DNA of 64,000 bases from Psettodes erumei (GCA_016785225.1 JAFBJZ010000608.1:310001-374000); one strand, 5' to 3'; shown: positions 39,077 to 51,299, counted from the first letter of the stretch. Numbers and translations: made by a program. Notes: generated from the sequence alone by a model not told the origin.

Positions 39077-40554
39077 TGTGCTGTGCCGTGTTACCTCGCC
39101 AGCTTGCTCAGTCCCACCACTTTTTTGTTGGGAATATACCCGATGTGAACCTGCAGAGAAATGACAGCCAATGAGAGCACAAGTGACATGATCGTAATAG
39201 AAAAAAAGTCAATTTTAGGAATTCAGTGTTAACATTTGGTTGGCAAACACACACACACACAGAAACTCACCTTGCCAAAAAAGGGCACCAGGTGATGCTC
39301 ACACAGTGAAAACATGTCAATGTCCTTCACAATCACCATCTCATCATGATCTTCATCAAATATGGCATTATTTAAGATGTCTGGAGGCACAAACACACAG
39401 ATAAACATCATGAAAAAGTACAAAAATTAAGAAAAGTGTTCTAAAAATGAAGGCTAGACTGGTGAGTGTATCAGTGCAACTGTGATATATGAATAGCATC
39501 ATCATATCAAATGGGATGTAACTGTAATACTCGCTGGCTGTAGATGTAGGCTTTATCAACTGCAGCTAACAATTACTTGGATTGTTTGATGTATCAGTTG
39601 GTTGGAAATTGTGGTAAATGACGATCACAGTTTGACAGAGTCTGAAGATGACTTCATCAAATGTCTAGTCTTGTCCAACCAACTGTCCAAAGACAGAAAA
39701 ACACCAAATACTGATATTTGTTAAAATAATTGATTCTTTAAATTTGTATGGAACAAATAGTCAACTAGCTTTTTCAGCGTTTAACTCATGACATATTTCT
39801 CGTAGTTTTGTAATCTAACAGTTTAAAGAAAATAACTTTACTCAATATCCCTGATAAAACAAAACCCACTGAACACTTTTCACTTTTGAGAAAATTAGTT
39901 GTCCGGCCCTTGTCAGTGCGACTTTTGCACCTGAAACTAAAACCTTTAAAAGGCGAATCACCTCCACCCTGATACTTATCAAGTAGATCTCATCGGTTTC
40001 ACTTACACTGCATTAGAGAGTGAATGGGTTTCTGTTTTTCTAGTCGCTCAACAAATTTCCCATTTAATCCAAACGGAAGAATCGTATCACTTTATGCAGC
40101 GCAACAAACAGATATGCCGCATTAAAGCTGTTTTTTTCTCAGTAATGTGATAAGAAAATGCATTTTGTATGTTCGGTTAGTTTTCCATGGCTTCACTAAT
40201 TGAAAACCACATCAATCTGCCACCGTGTTAAAAGCCCCGCCAGGAGGTGAGTGGATGCTCACCGTCGATGGTCTCGTGGTAGCCCTTGGTGAGGAACTGC
40301 ATGGCCTTGGCGGCGCGCAGCGGCGTGCGCAGCAGCCCCTGCCGGTCGGTGTCCTCTCCGAGCTCCCGCAGGATGCAGGTGTACGCGGCCTCGAGCGCAG
40401 GTAAGCGGCACTTGTCCTCCGCCTCCTTGCGGGACTTCTCGTGCTTTCGGTGCACGGCGGACGTCTTAGTGTCTATGGTGAGGTTGCTGAAGCCATTGTT
40501 GCAGTGGAACTCCTCCACGGCGTCGCTGACCTTTCCGTTGCAGTGGCCGTTCAT
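37598..40554 (-). CDS. gch2: GTP cyclohydrolase I, probably the fish gch2 paralogue
   Basis: Six coding exons in transcript order: 40263-40554, 39271-39380, 39095-39150, 38482-38513, 38242-38326, 37598-37727, giving 234 residues with all phases consistent. The enzyme converts GTP to 7,8-dihydroneopterin triphosphate, the first step of tetrahydrobiopterin and, in fish, pteridine pigment synthesis, as a cytosolic decamer. Zinc ligands are visible as C124 and H127 in SLCEHH and C195 in HMCMVM, each 17 positions below the human numbers. Other family words are NAIFDEDHDEMVIVKDID, HIGYIPNK and ALQPKGVAVVVEA. The C terminus ends LSLSQCT rather than the mammalian form. The call gch2 rather than gch1 rests on location beside cript and msh2 and on the divergent N terminus, so the paralogue name is tentative. 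Confidence 0.9.
39008..39077. repeat. (GT)n(GA)n microsatellite in gch2 intron 3
   Basis: A GT run of about 20 units passes into GAGAGA-rich sequence just downstream (transcript sense) of the third gch2 coding exon. On the transcript it is TC-rich followed by a CA repeat, starting about 20 bases after the donor at 39093-39094. Confidence 0.9.
39561..39780 (+). repeat. Longest copy of interspersed repeat family A
   Basis: About 220 bp containing CTGCAGCTAACAATTAC, then GATCACAGTTTGACAGA, CATCAAATGTCTAGTCTTGT and CCAACCAACTGTCC. The order matches a widespread fish repeat known to me from many introns. It is diverged and noncoding, and lies in gch2 intron 1. Confidence 0.55.
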
Positions 40555-40639
40555 GTCGGAGCGTTTTTTCCCTCTTGGTTTTGGTTGCGGAAGGAAGAGA
40601 GTTCCTGAGGTTCTGTCACACTGCAGGTCTGCAAGGCAA

Positions 40640-40740
40640 CTCCTGAACCCCGGTGCTCGCGCGGTTTATAAAGCCAAACCCCAGCTACCGCGTGCGCATC
40701 CGCCTCCCATTCGTCAGAATGCCACCTACGTCAAAACACA
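40640..40740 (-). promoter_or_regulatory. gch2 core promoter: TATA box and CRE-like site
   Basis: On the minus strand TTTATAAA (40665-40672) sits about 110 bp upstream of the start codon, and TGACGTA (40727-40733) lies 55-60 bp further upstream. Mammalian GCH1 proximal promoters are known to use a CRE near the TATA region, which supports cAMP-responsive control here. The sites are read directly; regulation is inferred. Confidence 0.55.
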
Positions 40741-43200
40741 GAGTTTCGTCAGCAGGGCTAAATGTCAACACAGAGCACCAGTTACCAAATCAAGCACGGT
40801 GAGCAACCGATTCTCTCTGCATCTCCCATCACTTGACACTTACTGTATTGTCTTCCGTCCCTCATTAGTTCTGATTATGTTGCTCTCCCTGAGAGATCGG
40901 TCTCTCACAAGGGTCACCAGGCTCATGACTTCACGTGGAGCTCAAATGTGTTTTTTTATGCAGTCAAAGCCAGTGATGTCCCTTTGAATTGAATTTCCCT
41001 GTAAATCCAGTCTTACAGCTGTGCAAAAGGGCCAAACCTCCACATGAAACCCCCTTTTATAGTGAAAGTGAAAAACAATCAATGGCAGGTTTATGATGAA
41101 GATGGGGGGGGGCATGAATGTCTGAAGTTCAGGTTAGTCCATCTAATATAGCTGTTGAGATATTGTCATCGCTAAAATAATTAGGATACATTGTCTACAA
41201 ACCATGAATGTCTGTCAAATTGTCATTTAGATATTTCAGTCTGGACCAAAGTGACAGACCTCTTATGGTAACAACTGTTACCTGGTCTAATCGTTTTTGA
41301 TCTCTGGGGCAAAATTGACAGAAAAAATAATTAGAATTTTCAATGCAATCTTTGGCAGTGTATCTGAAGTTAAAGCATTAAGCTTAGGTTTTCACTGCAG
41401 TGAATCACAGCCACTAACTATTCTATATCCACATTCCTGGATGGCTGAGATTAAAAGTTCTTTCTGTATTTAAAAAAAAATCAAAAGGGAGGGTTATAAT
41501 CATGTTTAGGAGAAACAAGTTTAAGCTGTTAAACTCATGATGTCTATGAGTAAATATGGACAATTGTGCTGCTCGGCTGATGGCCCCTCTGTGATGGTTC
41601 CGTGTTGCTGTCCTCCTGTGTGTGTGACCACTATGGTACTTTCCAGTTCTTAAATTGATGTAAAGAAATAATTTCAACTGTGTCTGCTGATCCTTAATAT
41701 CCATAGGCAATTAGGATTAATACAGTTTTAAGGTTCACAGGCACGATTAATAAATGTGTCATGTTGATTAGAACATGCTTGTCGTCACTTCTAAATTATG
41801 ATCAAAGAGATGTACTTTTTAATTCCAGAATTGGTCAGTTTGTTCCAGATGTTAAAAGTCTGGGTTTATAATAGCACAGTCAGTTGGTTGCCCCACCACT
41901 TTGGTTCAGACTGAAATGATTCAACAACTACAGACATTCATATTCTCCAGATGATAAAACATGCAGACTTTGATGACCCCATCATGTTTCTTCTTGTTGT
42001 CTTCTACAATATCGCTACATCTAATGTATGCACCAACTAAATCTGTTTCATTCATTGTTCCCAGATGATGCATCCTAATTAGTTTGGAGATTCCTAGTGT
42101 AATGACACCAAGTGTCATCAAAAGGATTTACATTTGTGAAATGTCTTGGTACTCAGACTTTGTACTCAGATTAATGGGGGGGAATAACAGGTTCAAGCAA
42201 ATTAAACAAGGGTAGTACAATGAAAAGTACAACGAGTGGCCCTGACCTGAAACTCAACCTTTCTTTCTTAAGATCACCAGAGGTGGCTGAAGAAAGGACA
42301 CTATTTATTTAATTTGCTTTGTACTGATATAATGCCATGATACATCATTTGACCAAGTTTATCTCTGAAACAACACTTTTTATACTCACACACACACACA
42401 CGCACACACACCACACAGAGAAAGTTGACAATGGGAGAAGAAAGTATGATATAACATGTTTCATACCTAAGTACCATGGATGATGACGTTGGTCCTGCAG
42501 CTTTCTTGGAATTCCCTATCTTTCAGAAGCCCTGGAAAAGAGGAAGCAGATGTGTCACAAATTCTCACATGGGCTTGTAATTACCTTTACTTTTTCTCCT
42601 TTAGTTCCCAGAAAATGAGGACTTTCTTCTGAGCTGATGGATATTGTTTCTTAAAACACTATTCAAAGTACTGAAATCAATACCCAACCTTATGCAACTT
42701 GAATAAAAATGGGTGCAGTGGTTATCAATTTTATTTCTATTTTTTTCTTTTAAAGTAGGGATTGTAAAAGCAGTCAAATGGAATTTCAACGCTCTGTGAT
42801 CAAGCAGTGAAAACCGGCAAAACTAAATAATTTAAACAGTCGTCTTTGTTTTCCAGTGCATGGGTAAAATAAATGTTATACCACAAATTGCTCTTCTTTT
42901 CTCCTTAAAATCATTCATTCCCCCCCTTGTTTGTAGCCCATTACAAGAAAATATATATCTCTCACGACATCAATCCAGTTCATTCAATATGAATATATCT
43001 GCGTCAAAATGCAACATGAAAACTAAAGATTAAAAGATATCCTTCAGTTTTTCCTCAGACTCAGCTGCTTGCTCAAACAAACCCTCACCGTTGCTAGTGC
43101 CCCGCATGTCATGTAAAAACAGCAATTCATCCACATTAACCTATTGTGTGCGTATATATATATATTCTCTCTCTACATGACGGCCCTGTTTCAGTTTCCA
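40741..43200. other. gch2-msh2 divergent intergenic region
   Basis: About 2.5 kb of AT-rich sequence with no coding exon recognised. It contains a G-run near 41105-41111, a CA run near 42390-42410 and an AT dinucleotide run near 43152-43163. Nothing resembling EPCAM, the mammalian neighbour of MSH2, is present. Confidence 0.6.
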
Positions 43201-43267
43201 TCGGAACTCGCGACGCTGACGTGACGCAATTTCCCGTTTCCCCGCGGCAGTGGCGGGAGATTCCAGC
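43201..43267 (+). promoter_or_regulatory. msh2 proximal promoter
   Basis: Within 70 bp of the start codon are TGACGTGA (43217-43224, CRE/ATF-like) and E2F-like TTCCCG (43231) and GGCGGGA (43252-43258), with no TATA box. E2F control would fit the S-phase expression known for mismatch-repair genes. The short window suggests a short 5'UTR. Confidence 0.45.
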
Positions 43268-46200
43268 ATGGCGGTGCAGCCGAAGCAGAACCTGTCCATG
43301 GACAGTGCAGCCGAGCACAGCTTCCTCAACTTCGTTTTCTCCATGCCGGAGAAACCGGACACCACTTTCAGAATATTCGATCGCAGCGACTACTACACCG
43401 TCCACGGGAAAGACGCAATATTCGCGGCGAAGGAAGTTTTCAAGACGAATGGCGTCATCAAGTATCTGGGCTCAGGTATCCTAGCATCTGTAGCTAGCCG
43501 AAGCCTCCAAACAGGAGGCGTTTGCTGTTGGCAAGCTGCGCGTTGTTGTTGGGCTTGCTCAAGCTAAGCTAACTGCTAATGCCTCCGCTGCACCAGCCGC
43601 AGCCCCGAGCTTTACAGGAACTGTCAGTCGACGGAGTCAAAATCTCCCAGTGAGAAGTTCGTTCATACAATGTCAACGAATAAACTTTTACTAATGCATA
43701 AGCAGCTTCAGCGTTTGATTCAAGCTTCTGTGAAATCAGGTCCACCATTAATCTACTGTTATTTTAATATGCAGAGATATGTAAGCAATAGTTTAATTTG
43801 CTGCTGCACATTACAGTTCTGTAGAAATCCTGCGGCTCTGTAACTTTTCATGTGCATCATAGTCATCTTGTTTCTTTAATGTTTTAAAAAGAGATGCATT
43901 TATGATGATTTCCGTCTGTGCACCACCGTCCCTGAAAGAAAAGGTTGTTCCCTGAAGTTGTCTCCGATATTAACGACAGGGAGTCGCAAGCTGGAGAGCG
44001 TGGTGCTGAGCAAGCTGAACTTCGAGTCCTTCGTCAAAGACTTGCTGCTGGTGAGGCAGTACAGAGTGGAAGTGTACAGGAACCACAGCAAGAGCAGCAA
44101 GGAGCACGACTGGAAGATCGAGTTCAAGGTGTTGTGTTATTGACGCAGGGGCAGTGTCAGCAGTGTGTGATTTCACACCCAAAATCACTCAATACAGTGG
44201 CCTTGTAAAAGGCCATTAAAAAGTCTAATATTTTTTGCACTGTAGCTGTTAGATATTTAAATATGAATGATGGATTCTTGCCTGTTGTTATCATCCATCT
44301 CAGGCCTCTCCAGGAAACCTGACTCAGTTTGAGGACATCCTGTTTGGCGGTGGGACCGGAGCAGAGGGCTGCGCGGGTGTCGTAGCCGTGCGCTTTGCCG
44401 CAGCAGCTGACGGGCAGCGCACAGTCGGGGTCGGCTACGTGGACGCGGCGCAGAGGAGGATGGGAGTGTGCGAGTTTCCGGACAACGAGATCTTCTCCAA
44501 CCTGGAGTCCCTGCTCGTCCAGCTCAGCCCCAAAGAGTGTCTGCTGGTCCAGGGCGAAGGCAACACTGATGGCAATAAACTGAGAGAGGTATGCTGAATT
44601 AAGTTCAGCTCAGTGCAGTTTTACATCATGCCAGGACAACTGGGTGCATCATCTTTCCACCCAGGTCAAGAAAATACACAAGAAATATTTAGATACCCTT
44701 GAGCTACTGTTACAGTATGAGTAAGACATCAATACACTGTAATCTGTATTCACAAATACAGTTTGTGTCTGTGTAGGTGGTGGGGCGTGGCGGTGTGCTG
44801 GTCTCTGACAGGAAGAGGGCAGAGTTCAGCAGCAAGGACATGGTCCAGGATCTCAACCGGCTGCTGAGGGCCAAGAGAGGAGAGACGGTGGCCAGCAACA
44901 CGCTGCCTGAGCTCGACAAACAGGTGAACAAAAGACAACGCTCCCTGACACGGACGCAAAGGCAAATTTGTGATTGGTGATGCTGGGCTGTATGAAAATC
45001 TAACTTGATTTGATTTGAAAACTACATTGTATGAAACGTTTGACCAGAATCTCTTTGTGTGTGTGTTTCATTCACAGGTGGCGATGTCATGCCTGTCAGC
45101 TGTGGTGCGTTTCCTTGAGCTGCTCTCTGATGAGTCCAACTTCAACTCCTTCAGTCTGACCACCCTGGACCTGGGTCAGTACATGAGGCTGGACAACGCT
45201 GCCCTCAGGGCTCTTAACCTCTTCCAGGTCAGTGATCGGGACGAAACCAGCCGTTGGAGCAGAATGTGTCGCTGAAGCCGTGTGAGCTGTTCCTCACGTA
45301 GCACGCTAAAGGCCGCTTGAACTGTGTCCTCCAGGGTTCACCAGATGATACGAGCGGAGCTCATTCATTGGCCGGTCTGTTGAACAAGTGTCGCACGCCA
45401 CAGGGTCAGCGCCTTGTCAACCAGTGGATCAAACAACCACTCATGGACAAAACTAAAATAGAGGAGAGGTAATACAATGCTGGTCTGTAAAATAGCAAAA
45501 AACAAATGTCCTTCACATCCTCCCAGGCCCTGAGATGAACGGCCAACCCAAAAATCCTTGAATTGGATGAGAGAAATAAACCTTTTTTGGCATTTTGAAT
45601 TTTATCAATCCAAAATTATGAGGATACAGTTGACATTTTGTGTGTGTCTGCATACATGCATGCGCAGGCTGGACCTGGTGGAGAGCTTCGTGTGCGACTC
45701 CGAGCTCAGGCAGACCTGTCAGGAGGACTTGCTGCGGCGGTTTCCTGATCTTCACCGCCTGGCCAAGAAGTTCCACCGTCACACCGCCACGCTGCAGGAC
45801 TGCTACCGTGTCTACCAGGCCGTGAGCCAGATCCCTCCACTCATCACTGCGCTGGAGAGATACTCGGGTAAACGCAAACCTGCAGCGTTGGAGTCGGCAT
45901 CTGCGTATACTGTGCACTGATCTCATTTTCAGCAATGGGGCCAGTTGTTAGGGCCAAAGTCAACAGGAAACAGTCCATGATTGATGTTCCTGAGCCGAAA
46001 CACACTTTCTTGCTACACTTAACTTGCTCTTTGCTGAAAAACTTGTCACCTGACTTGGTCTCAAGCTGTTATAGCACACTCATAATCAATTAGCGAGGAT
46101 TTCCAAGTTGACATTTTGCACGGCTTTGTTTCATTCACATGATGATTTTTCTGTTGATAGAATGTCTTGTGTTTCTTTGCACGAGTGTCACTGCCTGATG

Positions 46201-49200
46201 AGCAGGATCCAACACAGTTTGATTCGTTCTGCCTCCACTCAGTCTATATTCATCAATTATTGATTTGTGTGTGTGTACTGTAGGTAGTTACCAGGTCCTG
46301 CTGGATGCAGTGTTCCTGTCGCCTCTCAGAGACCTGCAGACCGACTTCACCAAGTATCAGGAGATGATTGAAACCACTCTGGACATGAATCAGGTCTCAT
46401 CTTGCACGTTTCTGTACATGAGGAGGATCATACGTGTATCATTTGGTACTTTGTGTTTTTACACAGTATCAGTTCTACATGCCGTTCACTCAGTTCTCTG
46501 TTGTGTGCTCTGCGCAGATTGACCACCACGAATTCCTGGTGAAGGCGTCGTTTGATCCGGTGTTGAGTGAGCTGAGAGAAAAGATGGATGCACTGGAAAA
46601 GAGCATGCAGACAGTGCTGAGCAGTGCGGCCAGAGAACTAGGTGATTACGCACACACGTATACAGCAGACACTCAAAACAAGATGCATATCTGTTCCTTG
46701 CAAGGAACGCACAATGTGGTATTTTAGGGGGACAACTGCATGTGCGCATCTGCTGATGAGATTTTTTTTTTTTTTTTTTTTTGAAATGCGCTGTGACCAA
46801 AACTCCAGAGCAAGTCGATTACACCATGCATTCATCATGTGATGAAAAACAATTTTTCGGACGCGATCAGAAAGATTCAAAATCAGACTGAATGTCTGTT
46901 TTGTAGTTAATGTTTCAGCCTAATGTGTAAAACCAAAACCCTAAACATTATTGTCTTTTTACATTAACTGGAACAGAACAGAGCATTATTCATTACAAAA
47001 ATAATAAAGACTTTAGTCTAACTTAGTTTGACCCAACTTTGTATCTGTGTTTGTAATTGTCATTAACCTTTTACACAATTATGACCTCCATAGTTTTTAT
47101 TTTTTACTTTCATTCGCTTATAGTAATGACTTGGACAGCGAAATGCTTTTCATGACACTGGGCAGACTGAGGTGGAGGAAAGGAATAAATGGATAGTCAA
47201 AGTAGACAAATTTGTTTTCTTCCCATGCTTGGATGTTATTTGAGTTTCACTTTGAGCTCATCGCCGTTACTTCACGTTTCAGGTCTGGATGCTGGTAAGA
47301 CTGTGAAGCTGGAGTCAAACGCCATGCTTGGTTTTTACCTGCGAGTCACCTGCAAGGAGGAGAAGAGTCTGAGGAACAACAAGAAGTTCACCACGCTGGA
47401 CGTCCAGAAGAACGGCGTGCGTTTCACAAACAGGTCCGTCTGGCCGCGCCGCACACCTCGTGTCGACCTTCGCTAACCCTGCCCGTGCTGTCAGCTGACA
47501 GTGCGCGCTCTCACGTGTCCACAGTAAACTGAGCTCTCTGAACGAGGAGTACACCAAGAGCAGGGAGGAGTATGAGGACGCGCAGAATGCCATTGTTAAA
47601 GAGATCATCAGCATTGCCTCAGGTGAGGAACCTCATCACATGTTGCTCACCGTGTCCCACCGGCGTGGCATCGATTCGACAGACAAGAGATGACGATGTC
47701 GGAGCCACATGGGAATTATGAGCTCTTCATTACATGGAATTGGTCTTACGTGACCTTTTTGGTAATTGATTTCATTCACATTTCCTACAGATTCCAATAA
47801 ATTGTGCTTTGAACTGTTAAAGTTATACTATGAAGCATTTGTTGGTTGCTGTTGGTAAACTATTAGGTTTACTATTCAGGGATAACCCCTCCTCCCTAGC
47901 TCGGCCAGAGAGAGAGAGAGAGAGAGAGAGAGACAGCAGCTGTAGTCGAGCGAAGTCCTCGGAGAAAAAAAAAGGACGAGCGCAAGTTAACACCCCCACA
48001 CATCTGTGGGATGGTGACGCAGAAAATGTCCCGAAAACAGCAGAAGAAGAAGAAAATGCAGGCATCCTGCATCATAATTCTTTAAGACATAAGACTTAGT
48101 AATGTTAATTCCTGCGAAGCGTTGAACTGTTCGACGACACCCCCCAGGTTACGTGGACCCCCTCCAGACAATGAGCGACGTGATAGCGCAGCTCGATGCG
48201 GTGGCGAGTTTCGCCGTGGCATCCGTCTCTGCCCCCGTGCCGTACGTTCGGCCTCGCCTCTTAGCTGACGGATGCAGGCGCATGGAGCTGCTGCAGGCCA
48301 GGCATCCCTGCATGGAGACTGATGCAGACACCGCCTTCATACCCAACGATGTCACCTTCGTCCAGGGGGACAAGAGCTTCTATATCATAACAGGTGAAAA
48401 GAGCCACTGGGTTTCAGGAAACATCTACATCATATCGTACAGCATCCCTCTCGCTTAAACTCTGTTCCTCATTGGGATTCTGATTTTCCCCTCTCCTCGT
48501 CTCCAGGGCCAAACATGGGTGGCAAGTCCACGTTTATCCGGCAGGTGGGTGTGATCGCTCTAATGGCTCAGATCGGCTGCTTCGTGCCGTGTGAGAAGGC
48601 AGAGCTCAGCATCATCGACAGCGTCCTGGCCAGGGTGGGAGCAGGAGACAGCCAGGTGAAAGGCGTGTCCACCTTTATGTCCGAGATGCTGGAGACGGCC
48701 GCCATTCTGCGGTAAGAACACACAGGCTTGTTGTTTACGGTCTTAATTCAAGCGATTTGGAGCCCGGCCTCATCGTCTGCGCGTGTCCCTCCAGCTCGGC
48801 CACGCCAAACTCGCTCATCGTCATCGACGAGCTCGGCAGGGGCACGTCCACGTACGACGGCTTCGGCCTGGCGTGGGCCATCAGCGAGCACATCGCCTCC
48901 AAAATCGGTTGCTTCTGCCTGTTCGCCACGCATTTCCACGAGCTGACGGCGCTGACGGCACATCAGCCCAACGTCTGCAACCTGCACGTCACGGCCCTGA
49001 CCTCCCACAACACGCTCACCATGCTGTACAGAGTCAAACCAGGTCTGACTGCACACAGTAATGTGGTTTCTCACATGAGTTAGCCAGGTTTTCCCCCACA
49101 GATAGACAGACGTAAATGGATGAGCATGATGGGAAGAGACATTTTTGCAATCAGTCACAATGCTTTTGCAGTATTTTGGAAGTTTAAACTAAGTGGGTTT

Positions 49201-50375
49201 TTTGCCTCTAACAGGCTGAAGTGCTTCTCTTGTGACTTTTTTCAATAAATACTCCATTTCATCATTTGATAAGACTGAAGTGGCCAGACTTCAGGGCATT
49301 TGTTTGATTCTGATTAAAGCAGGACTTTTGCTTATGCTCGTGGATGCAGATGATATAAGGAGTGAGACACCTGGTCTTTTTTAACCTCAAGGTGATTGCA
49401 GCCGTGACTTCTAAGTAAAAGTGACTTATTCAGGCATGAGATCACGGTGTTAAAACTAGATTTTTGATTTCATTATAGAAGCCAGCAGAAGTTCAGAGTC
49501 TGGGGAGGTTTCTTATAATTACTGTGCAGTTTTAATAAAATATAAATACGGAGAATGTGAGGATTAGTTTTGATTTAATTTCATTTGAATAAATTCTGCC
49601 TCAGGCCAGTTGCCTGTAGATAAGTGCTATAACTTCAGTTTGTGTATAGAAGGAATTACCTCACAGTCCAAAAACTTTCCAAAGTGATGTGGCCCAAACT
49701 GTGTTCAGGTGTGTGTGACCAGAGCTTCGGCATCCACGTCGCTGAGCTGGCTTGCTTCCCGCCATCGGTGGTTGCCGTGGCGAAGGAAAAGGCGGAGGAG
49801 CTGGAGGAATTCCAGGAACCCTCCGGGGAGAGATCGGCGCAGGAGGAAGAGCCTGAGGCCAAGAGACGACGGACAGACAAACAAGTAGGAATTGGTTTTA
49901 CTATTCCGAGTATCCCCATTGTGGTCATCATCATCATCATCATCAGCCACGCATGATCAGCGTACACTCTCTGTCATAGAAGCAGAGATGCGAGACGAAG
50001 GGTAATTAAGGCAGCCGATTGTCACAATCAGTGTGCAAAGTCACACTGTTCCTCGGAATCATAACTCTGAACAGAGATGCGTATTTTAAGATTCAGGTTG
50101 GCTGGAGGGTCACCTCTAATTATCTCCAGTGAATGGGGAAGTACCACTGGAGATCATGTGGAGCCTTTGTAAAAGCAAAACCGTCCCTCTTCCTTCAGGT
50201 GGGGGAAAACCTGATCCAGGACTTCCTGGAGAAGGCCAAGTCCCTTCCTATCACAACCATGACCGAGGAGGAGGTAAAAGCAGAGCTCAGGAGAATGAAG
50301 CAGGAGCTGGTCGCCAAGAATAACGCTTACGTGACAGAAATCCTTGCACGTTGTGTTCCTGTTAAAACTGCTTGA
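43268..50375 (+). CDS. msh2: msh2: DNA mismatch repair protein MutS homologue 2
   Basis: Sixteen exons: 43268-43475, 43980-44128, 44304-44588, 44777-44923, 45078-45227, 45335-45468, 45668-45867, 46284-46393, 46518-46641, 47283-47433, 47525-47622, 48148-48393, 48507-48711, 48795-49042, 49709-49884, 50199-50375. They give 935 residues (human 934); exons 4-15 have the lengths I recall for the human gene. The nuclear protein pairs with MSH6 or MSH3 to bind mismatches. Seen are the N-terminal MAVQPKQ and mismatch-binding domain, the lever and clamp, the Walker A GPNMGGKST (about 668-676), the signature STFMSEMLET, the Walker B VIDELGRGTST (about 745-755) and the helix-turn-helix C terminus. Between the ATPase and C terminus (exon 15) the sequence diverges, with an EEEPEAKRRR segment. 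Nothing suggests a pseudogene. Confidence 0.98.
44955..45020 (+). repeat. LINE 3'-tail-like remnant (family B)
   Basis: AAAGGCAAATTTGTGATTGG, GCTGGGCTGTATGAAAATC and a CTTGATTTGATTTG tail repeat the word order of the copy at 20025-20112. It lies wholly inside msh2 intron 4 and truncates well short of any coding part. Confidence 0.5.
47906..47934. repeat. (GA)n run in msh2 intron 11
   Basis: A short GA microsatellite of about 14 units in the 525-bp intron between exons 11 and 12. Confidence 0.9.
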
Positions 50376-50471
50376 TATTTTTTTTTCAGACTGGCGTCTG
50401 TGCACTCAACACAAGTTCATTTCATGTACTGCAGACAAACATCCTGGAGCGCTTACATTGTATAGTTTTTC

Positions 50472-50477
50472 AATAAA
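50472..50477 (+). terminator. msh2 proximal poly(A) signal
   Basis: AATAAA 97 nt after the msh2 stop codon, preceded by a T-run and followed by GT-rich sequence, as expected of a working site. Confidence 0.6.
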
Positions 50478-50655
50478 GAGTTATGACAGCACGTGCTGTC
50501 AGTTTGTTTTCCTGTCCAAGTTACAAGATAAATGACACTGTTGTGCGTCACTGTGAAATGCCTGTTTTCCAAGGAACATCACATTTTTCCAGAATCCCGT
50601 CTGCGAGGAAAAAGCTTAGAACATAATGTTGCATGAAAAAAACTCAGTCCTGTCC

Positions 50656-50729
50656 TGAGAGGTGTTTCTAATATTTTGTCCACCCCATTTATATACATGA
50701 GAGGGCCAGAATATTAGGAACTACTGTCA
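50656..50729. repeat. Short inverted-repeat element (MITE-like hairpin)
   Basis: Arms of about 26 bp (50656-50681 and 50704-50729) are imperfect inverted copies around the core TCTAATATTTTGTCC versus GGCCAGAATATTAGGA, separated by a 22-bp AT-rich loop. The words are familiar from many fish genomes. It is noncoding. Confidence 0.55.
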
Positions 50730-51299
50730 GTATAATGCAAGGCAGTTTGATGTCACTATCCACTATGACCACAATAATAAAATAGAATCATTACCTTTTT
50801 GACAGTGCCATCAAGTGGCCAGTGAGCGCACAGCAACACTATGATTCCAAATACCAACATTGTCACGTGCATCACTTTAGGCACAATTCCCCAAAATTCA
50901 GCTTGACATGTCTGTAAGTACGTAAGTAAGACATCTCTGCAGTAAATATCTTATTCTGAAAACAGGAACACGCAGAATATGGAATATACAGGAGGAAGCC
51001 ATTAGCTACTGAAGATTGACAGTTACCAATACTTACATTAATCCATAGGCAGCTTTTGAAGATTTAAGTTGGTTTGAGGTTGCTCGGGTCACCAGTTAGT
51101 TGCCTCCATGTATGACGATTATCAGTCACACTCAACGGGTTCACCTCCAAACACTTTAGGTTTCCTGAGTCATGAGGACGTGCAACACCTGGTGGACTCA
51201 GAGCAGCTGATCAAGAAAATGAGTCATTCACCTGCCAAACAACATCTCTTTAAGCTCTGCAGGTCACGAGCAAATTTACAAGACAGACACCTCTGATCT

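Noticed and set aside
40286..40987. A 233-codon plus-strand open frame over gch2 exon 1 and its promoter
   Set aside because: It is antisense to a GC-rich, clearly conserved coding exon, matches no family and has no splice or promoter support; length is explained by base composition.
46762..46781. A poly(T) run in msh2 intron 9 as the tail of a retrocopy
   Set aside because: No flanking duplication or gene-like sequence lies beside it; it looks like a simple homopolymer.
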